A stretch of DNA of 64,000 nucleotides from Megachile rotundata (taxonomy: Eukaryota > Arthropoda > Insecta > Hymenoptera > Megachilidae). Shown here piece after piece: positions 59,567 to 64,000 of the stretch. Both the position numbers and the translations under genes were made by a program. The notes under the pieces were generated by a model, which saw only the letters and a program-made list of their open reading frames with translations, was not told the DNA's origin and did no database searches. How positions within the stretch are numbered: position 1 is the first letter of the stretch; each line of letters starts with the position of its first letter. The DNA lies in assembly GCF_050947335.1 (NCBI RefSeq), contig NW_027473521.1, forward strand, positions 124,001 to 188,000. Reading direction: 5' to 3'.

Positions 59567-60657
59567 TTACTCTTATTATTATCAATCTAACTCATATTAT
59601 TAGCCATATTATGCTTATATGATCGATAGGACGACAATTACTATACTCACTCCTCTTATTATTATCAATCTAACTCATATTATTAGCCATATTATGCTTA
59701 TATGATCGATAGAACGACAATTACTATACTTATTACTCTTATTATTATCAATCTAACTCATATTATTAACCAAATTATGCAGATGTGATCGATAGGACGA
59801 CAATTACTATACTTATTACTCTTATTATTATCAATCTAACTCATATTATTAGCCATATTATGCTTATATGATTGATAGGACGACAATTACTATACTCACT
59901 CCTCTTCTTATTATCAATGTAACTCATATTATTAGCCATATTATGCTTATATGATCGATAGAACGACAATTACTATACTTATTACTCTTATTATTATCAA
60001 TCTAACTCATATTATTAGCCATATTATGCTTATATGAGCAATAGAACTACAATTACTATTCTTATTACTCTTATAATTATCAATCTAACTCATATTATTA
60101 GCCATATTATGCTCATATGATCGATAGAACGACAATTACTATACTCATTACTCTAATTATTATCAATCTAACTCACATTATTAGCCATATTATGCTTCTA
60201 TGATCGATAGAACGACAATTACTATACTCACTACTCTTATTATTATCAATCTAAGTCATATTATTAGCCATATTATGCTTATATGATCGATAGAACTACA
60301 TTTACTATACTTATTACGCTTATTATTATCAATCTAACTCATATTATTAACCATATTATGCAGATATAATCGATAGAACTACAATTACTTTACTCATTAC
60401 TCTTATTATTATCAATCTAACTCATATTATTAGCCATATTATGCTTATATGATCGATAGGACGACAATTACTATACTCACTCCTCTTATTATTATCAATC
60501 TAACTCATATTATTAGCCATATTATGCTTATATGATCGATAGGACGACAATTACTATACTCACTCCTCTTATTATTATCAATCTAACTCATATTATTAGC
60601 CATATTATGCTTATATGATCGATAGAACGACAATTACTATACTTATTACTCCTATTT

Positions 60658-61392
60658 TTATCAATCTAACTCATATTATTAGCCATATTATGCTTATATG
60701 AGCAATAGAACTACAATTACTATATTTATTACACTCACTATTATCAATCTAACACATATTATTAACCAAATTATGCAGATATGATCGATAGGACGACGAT
60801 TACTATACATATTACTCTTATTATTATCCATCTATCTAAAATTATTAGCCATATTATGCTTATATGATCGATAGAACGACAATTACTATACTCATTTCTC
60901 TTATTTTTATCAATCTAACTCATATTGTTAGCCATATTATGCATATATGACCGATAGAACGACAATTACGATACTCATTACTCTTATTATTATCAATTTA
61001 ACTCATAGTATTAACCTAACTATGCTTATATGAGCAATAGAACTGCAATTACTATACTTATTACTCTTATTATTATCAATCTAACTCATATTATTAGCCA
61101 TATTATGCTTATATGAGCAATAGAACTACAATTACAATACTTATTACACTCACTATTATCAATCCAACTCATATTATTAACCATATTATGCAGATATGAT
61201 CGATAGGACGACAATTACTATACTTATTACTCTTATTATTATCCATCTATCTCATATTATTAACCATATTATGGTTATATGATCGAGAGAACGACAATTA
61301 CTCTACTTATTACTCTTATAATTATCAATCTAACTCATATTATTAACCATATTATGCAGATATTAGCGATAGAACTACAATTACTATACTCA
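60658..61392 (+). repeat. 22-unit-offset duplication, copy 2
   Basis: Second copy of 58,832-59,566, with private changes ATCTAAAATTATT (60,834), CCTAACTATGC (61,015) and TTACAATACTT (61,133). Confidence 0.87.
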
Positions 61393-63174
61393 CTCCTCTT
61401 ATTATTGTCAATCTAACTCATATTATTAGCCATATTATGCTTATATGATCGATAGAACGACAATTACTATACTTATTACTCTTATTATTATCAATCTGAC
61501 TCATATTATTAGCCATATTATGCTTATATGAGCAATAGAACTACAATTACTATACTCACTCCTCTTATTATTATCAATCTAACTCATATTATTAGCCATA
61601 TTATGCTTATATGATCGATAGAACGACAATTACTATACTTATTACTCTTATTATTATCAATCTAACTCATATTATTAGCCATATTATGCTTATATGAGCA
61701 ATAGAACTACATTTACTATACTTATTACGCTTATAATTATCAATCTAACTCATATTATTAACCATATTATGCAGATATTAGCGATAGAACTACAATTACT
61801 ATACTCATTACTCTTATTATTATCAATCTAACTCATATTATTAGCCATATTATGCTTATATGATCGATAGGACGACAATTACTATACTCACTCCTCTTAT
61901 TATTATCAATCTAACTCATATTATTAGCCATATTATGCTTATATGATCGATAGGACGACAATTACTATACTCACTCCTCTTATTATTATCAATCTAACTC
62001 ATATTATTAGCCATATTATGCTTATATGATCGATAGAACGACAATTACTATACTTATTACTCTTATTATTATCAATCTAACTCATATTTTTAGCCATATT
62101 ATGCTTATATGAGCAATAGAACTACAATTACTATATTTATTACACTCACTATTATCAATCTAACTCATATTATTAACCAAATTATGCAGATATGATCGAT
62201 AGGACGACAATTACTATACTTATTACTCTTATTATTATCCATCTATCTCATATTATTCGCCATATTATGGTTATATGATCGAGAGAACGACAATTACTCT
62301 ACTTATTACTCTTATTATTATCAATCTAACTCATACTATTAGCCATATTATGCTTATATGATCGACAGAACGACAATTACTATACTGATTACACTCACTA
62401 TTATCAGTCTAACTCATATTATTAGCCATATTATGCTTATATGATCGATAGAACGACAATTACTATACTCATTTCTCTTATTATTATCAATCTAACTCAT
62501 ATTATTAGCCATATTATGCATATATGACCGATAGAACGACAATTACTATACTCATTACTCTTATTATTATCAATCTAACTCATATTATTAGCCATATTAG
62601 GCTTATATGATCGATAGGACGACAATTACTATACTCACTCCTCTTATTATTATCAATCTAACTCATATTATTAGCCATATTATGCTTATATGATCGATAG
62701 GACGACAATTACTATACTTATTACTCTTATTATTATCAATCTAACTCATATTATTAGCCATATTATGCTTATATGATTGATAGGACGACAATTACTATAC
62801 TCACTCCTCTTATTATTATCAATGTAACTCATATTATTAGCCATATTATGCTTATATGATCGATAGAACGACAATTACTATACTTATTACTCTTATTATT
62901 ATCAATCTAACTCATATTATTAGCCATATTATGCTTATATGAGCAATAGAACTACAATTACTATATTTATTACACTCACTATTATCAATCTAACTCATAT
63001 TATTAACCAAATTATGCAGATATGATCGATAGGACGACAATTACTATACTTATTACTCTTATTATTATCCATCTATCTCATATTATTCGCCATATTATGG
63101 TTATATGATCGAGAGAACGACAATTACTCTACTTATTACTCTTATTATTATCAATCTAACTCATATTATTAGCC

Positions 63175-63838
63175 ATATTATGCTTATATGAGCAATAGAA
63201 CTACATTTACTATACTTATTACGCTTATAATTATCAATCTAACTCATATTATTAACCATATTATGCAGATATGAGCGATAGAACTACAATTACTATACTC
63301 ATTACTCTTATTATTATCAATCTAACTCATATTATTAGCCATATTATGCTTATATGATCGATAGGACGACAATTACTATACTCACTCCTCTTATTATTAT
63401 CAATCTAACTCATATTATTAGCCATATTATGCTTATATGATCGATAGAACGACAATTACTATACTTATTACTCTTATTATTATCAATCTAACTCATATTA
63501 TTAGCCATATTATGCTTATATGAGCAATAGAACTACATTTACTATACTTATTACGCTTATAATTATCAATCTAACTCATATTATTAACCATATTATGCAG
63601 ATATTAGCGATAGAACTACAATTACTATACTCATTACTCTTATTATTATCAATCTAACTCATATTATTAGCCATATTATGCTTATATGATCGATAGGACG
63701 ACAATTACTGTACTCACTCCTCTTATTATTATCAATCTAACTCATATTATTAGCCATATTATGCTTATATGATCGATAGAACGACAATTACTATACTTAT
63801 TACTCTTATTATTATCAATCTAACTCATATTTTTAGCC
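63175..63838 (+). repeat. 4-unit higher-order repeat near the window end, two copies
   Basis: Two 332-bp copies, 63,175-63,506 and 63,507-63,838. Each consists of an AGCAATAG / CATTTAC / TTACGCTTATAATT unit, a GATAT-AGCGATAG unit, a GATAGGACG / CACTCC unit and a reference-type unit. Differences include GATATGAGCG against GATATTAGCG, CTATACTC against CTGTACTC and ATTATTAGCC against ATTTTTAGCC. A related arrangement occurs at about 61,681. Confidence 0.85.
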
Positions 63839-63921
63839 ATATTATGCTTATATGAGCAATAGAACTACAATTACTATATTTATTACACTCACTATTATCA
63901 ATCTAACTCATATTATTAACC

Positions 63922-64000
63922 AAATTATGCAGATATGATCGATAGGACGACAATTACTATACTTATTACTCTTATTATTATCCATCTATCTCATATTATT
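63922..64000 (+). repeat. Partial terminal unit (79 of 83 bp)
   Basis: The last unit begins AAATTATGCAG and is cut by the window end four bases short. It belongs to the GATAGGACG / CCATCTATCTC class and shows that the array continues to the right. Confidence 0.95.

Larger units (their letters stand above)
1..64000 (+). repeat. 83-bp tandem satellite array (whole window)
   Basis: The window consists only of an 83-bp unit repeated head to tail: 226 units in register from 1 to 18,758, one 94-bp unit, 543 further units from 18,853 to 63,921, and a 79-bp partial unit. I checked the register at many points (for example starts at 1661, 8301, 18759, 27319, 40018, 47571 and 63507) and it always fits a multiple of 83. 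Every unit carries recognisable anchors: ATTATG near the start, CAATTACTATACT in the middle and CTCATATTATTA near the end. G+C is about 24%. No unit is inverted. Both ends of the array lie outside the window. Long arrays of this sort are typical of eukaryotic heterochromatin; the exact chromosomal site and species cannot be told from the sequence. Confidence 0.99.

Noticed and set aside
1..64000. Protein-coding genes or a repeat protein encoded by the array
   Set aside because: 83 is not divisible by three, so the frame changes in each unit. The unit has stops in two forward frames and in all three reverse frames. In the reference unit the longest forward open stretch is about 33 codons, and variants that lose a stop lengthen it only slightly.
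1..64000. CRISPR array
   Set aside because: The whole 83-bp unit is repeated with no unique spacers; variants recur in many units, and no cas genes are present.
1..64000. Telomeric repeats, suggested by TTAACC and TTAGCC
   Set aside because: These occur once per 83-bp unit and never as a run of short telomere-like repeats.
1..64000. CENP-B box marking a centromere
   Set aside because: No stretch resembles the TTCG...CGGG core of the mammalian CENP-B box; the unit is too poor in G. A centromeric role stays possible but unproven.
1..64000. Transposon, terminal inverted repeats or target-site duplications
   Set aside because: No stretch departs from the unit register except the 11-bp change at 18.8 kb, which is far too small and has a local origin.
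1..64000. A new defence, metabolic or other gene system
   Set aside because: There is no non-repetitive DNA in which such a system could be encoded; the only structure is the satellite and its higher-order copying.

Overview
The whole 64,000-base window is one uninterrupted tandem satellite array. The unit is 83 bp and all copies lie head to tail in one orientation. Unit starts fall at 1, 84, 167 and so on up to 18,759. That unit is 94 bp long. The register then resumes at 18,853 and holds to the window end, where a 79-bp partial unit (63,922-64,000) is cut by the boundary. This gives 770 complete units plus one partial. I found no gene, RNA gene, transposon, CRISPR array or unique sequence anywhere. 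The common unit is about 24% G+C (6 G, 14 C, 29 A, 34 T), so the + strand is C-rich over G throughout.

Such a long homogeneous satellite fits heterochromatin (centromeric, pericentromeric, subtelomeric or a knob) in a eukaryotic nuclear genome assembled from long reads. I do not recognise the satellite and cannot name the species. CpG is not depleted in the unit, which argues weakly against a heavily methylated vertebrate genome.

Units differ almost only by substitutions. These fall into recurring linked variant classes, and runs of units in a fixed order have been copied as blocks, always by whole multiples of 83 bp. Layout: 1-14.4 kb is a mosaic of blocks repeated at offsets of 22, 33, 36, 54, 60, 69 and 125 units. 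14.5-20.7 kb holds two copies of a roughly 35-unit block, the second carrying the only length change in the window, and 24.5-26.5 kb holds a partial third copy without it. Between these, 20.7-24.1 kb re-uses blocks from the left side. 26.6-27.3 kb is a 13-unit-offset duplicate. From about 27.3 kb a second set of variant classes appears that is absent to the left. Within this right domain are 4-unit (28.4-29.0 kb), 15-unit (32.2-34.7 kb), 31-unit (38.5-42.5 kb), 13-unit and nested 10-unit (42.4-45.5 kb) duplications. A very large 68-unit tandem duplication follows (47.9-59.0 kb), then 22-unit and 4-unit repeats near the end (58.8-63.8 kb).

There is no gene network. The biology here is satellite evolution: block amplification by unequal exchange or a related process, with unit length held nearly constant. 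Block boundaries were read by eye and are accurate to a few bases at best. Identity inside blocks was compared line by line but not computed.
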